From Granulosicoccus sp964498925 (GTDB taxonomy: Bacteria; Pseudomonadota; Gammaproteobacteria; Granulosicoccales; Granulosicoccaceae): DNA of 5,464 bases. This document shows, one piece after another, positions 5,447-5,464 of this stretch (position 1 is its first letter; every line of letters begins with the position of its first letter). The DNA lies in the NCBI GenBank assembly GCA_964498925.1, contig CAZCKD010000231.1:1-5464 (forward strand), given 5' to 3'. A program made the position numbers and the translations under genes. The notes beneath the pieces were generated by a model, which saw nothing but the letters and a program-made list of their open reading frames with translations, was not told the DNA's origin and ran no database searches.

Positions 5447-5464
5447 GAGCAGTCAAAGCACGGT

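Overview
The window looks like ordinary chromosomal DNA from a gammaproteobacterium with a base composition near 50% G+C. The genus cannot be named from this sequence. The assignment rests on a CCA-encoding tRNA-Ser(UGA) next to a YccA-type Bax-inhibitor-1 protein, a YafD-type endonuclease/exonuclease/phosphatase (EEP) protein and a ClsA-length cardiolipin synthase. From memory, E. coli also has serT near yccA. There is no sign of phage, insertion sequence, CRISPR array, toxin-antitoxin pair or recent foreign DNA.

Layout. (1) Positions 1-88, minus: tRNA-Ser(UGA). (2) Positions 89-375: a leader region with a perfect 14-nt palindrome and a hairpin close to the yccA start. (3) Positions 376-1041, plus: yccA, a seven-helix inner-membrane modulator of the FtsH protease. 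(4) Positions 1042-1190: a spacer with a strong 13-bp hairpin. (5) Positions 1191-1385, plus: a 64-aa protein with two predicted membrane helices and unknown function. (6) Positions 1386-1450: a convergent junction rich in inverted repeats. (7) Positions 3663 down to 1414, minus: a two-gene operon, cardiolipin synthase then the YafD-like EEP protein, with only 3 nt between stop and next start. (8) Positions 3664-3801: a divergent promoter region. (9) Positions 3802-5446, plus: a two-gene operon encoding a HAMP-only inner-membrane protein and a predicted lipoprotein with an Ig-like (choice-of-anchor-D/ASH-like) domain followed by TPR-like repeats.

Taken together, nearly every protein here is a membrane or cell-envelope protein. 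They cover membrane protein quality control (YccA), phospholipid synthesis (Cls, possibly with its EEP partner) and an uncharacterised envelope module (HAMP protein plus TPR lipoprotein). The HAMP/lipoprotein pair is the best candidate for something undescribed, because each half has recognisable domains but lacks an obvious output or catalytic function. The rest is well-known housekeeping content. The regulatory calls are weak matches by eye and are marked so.
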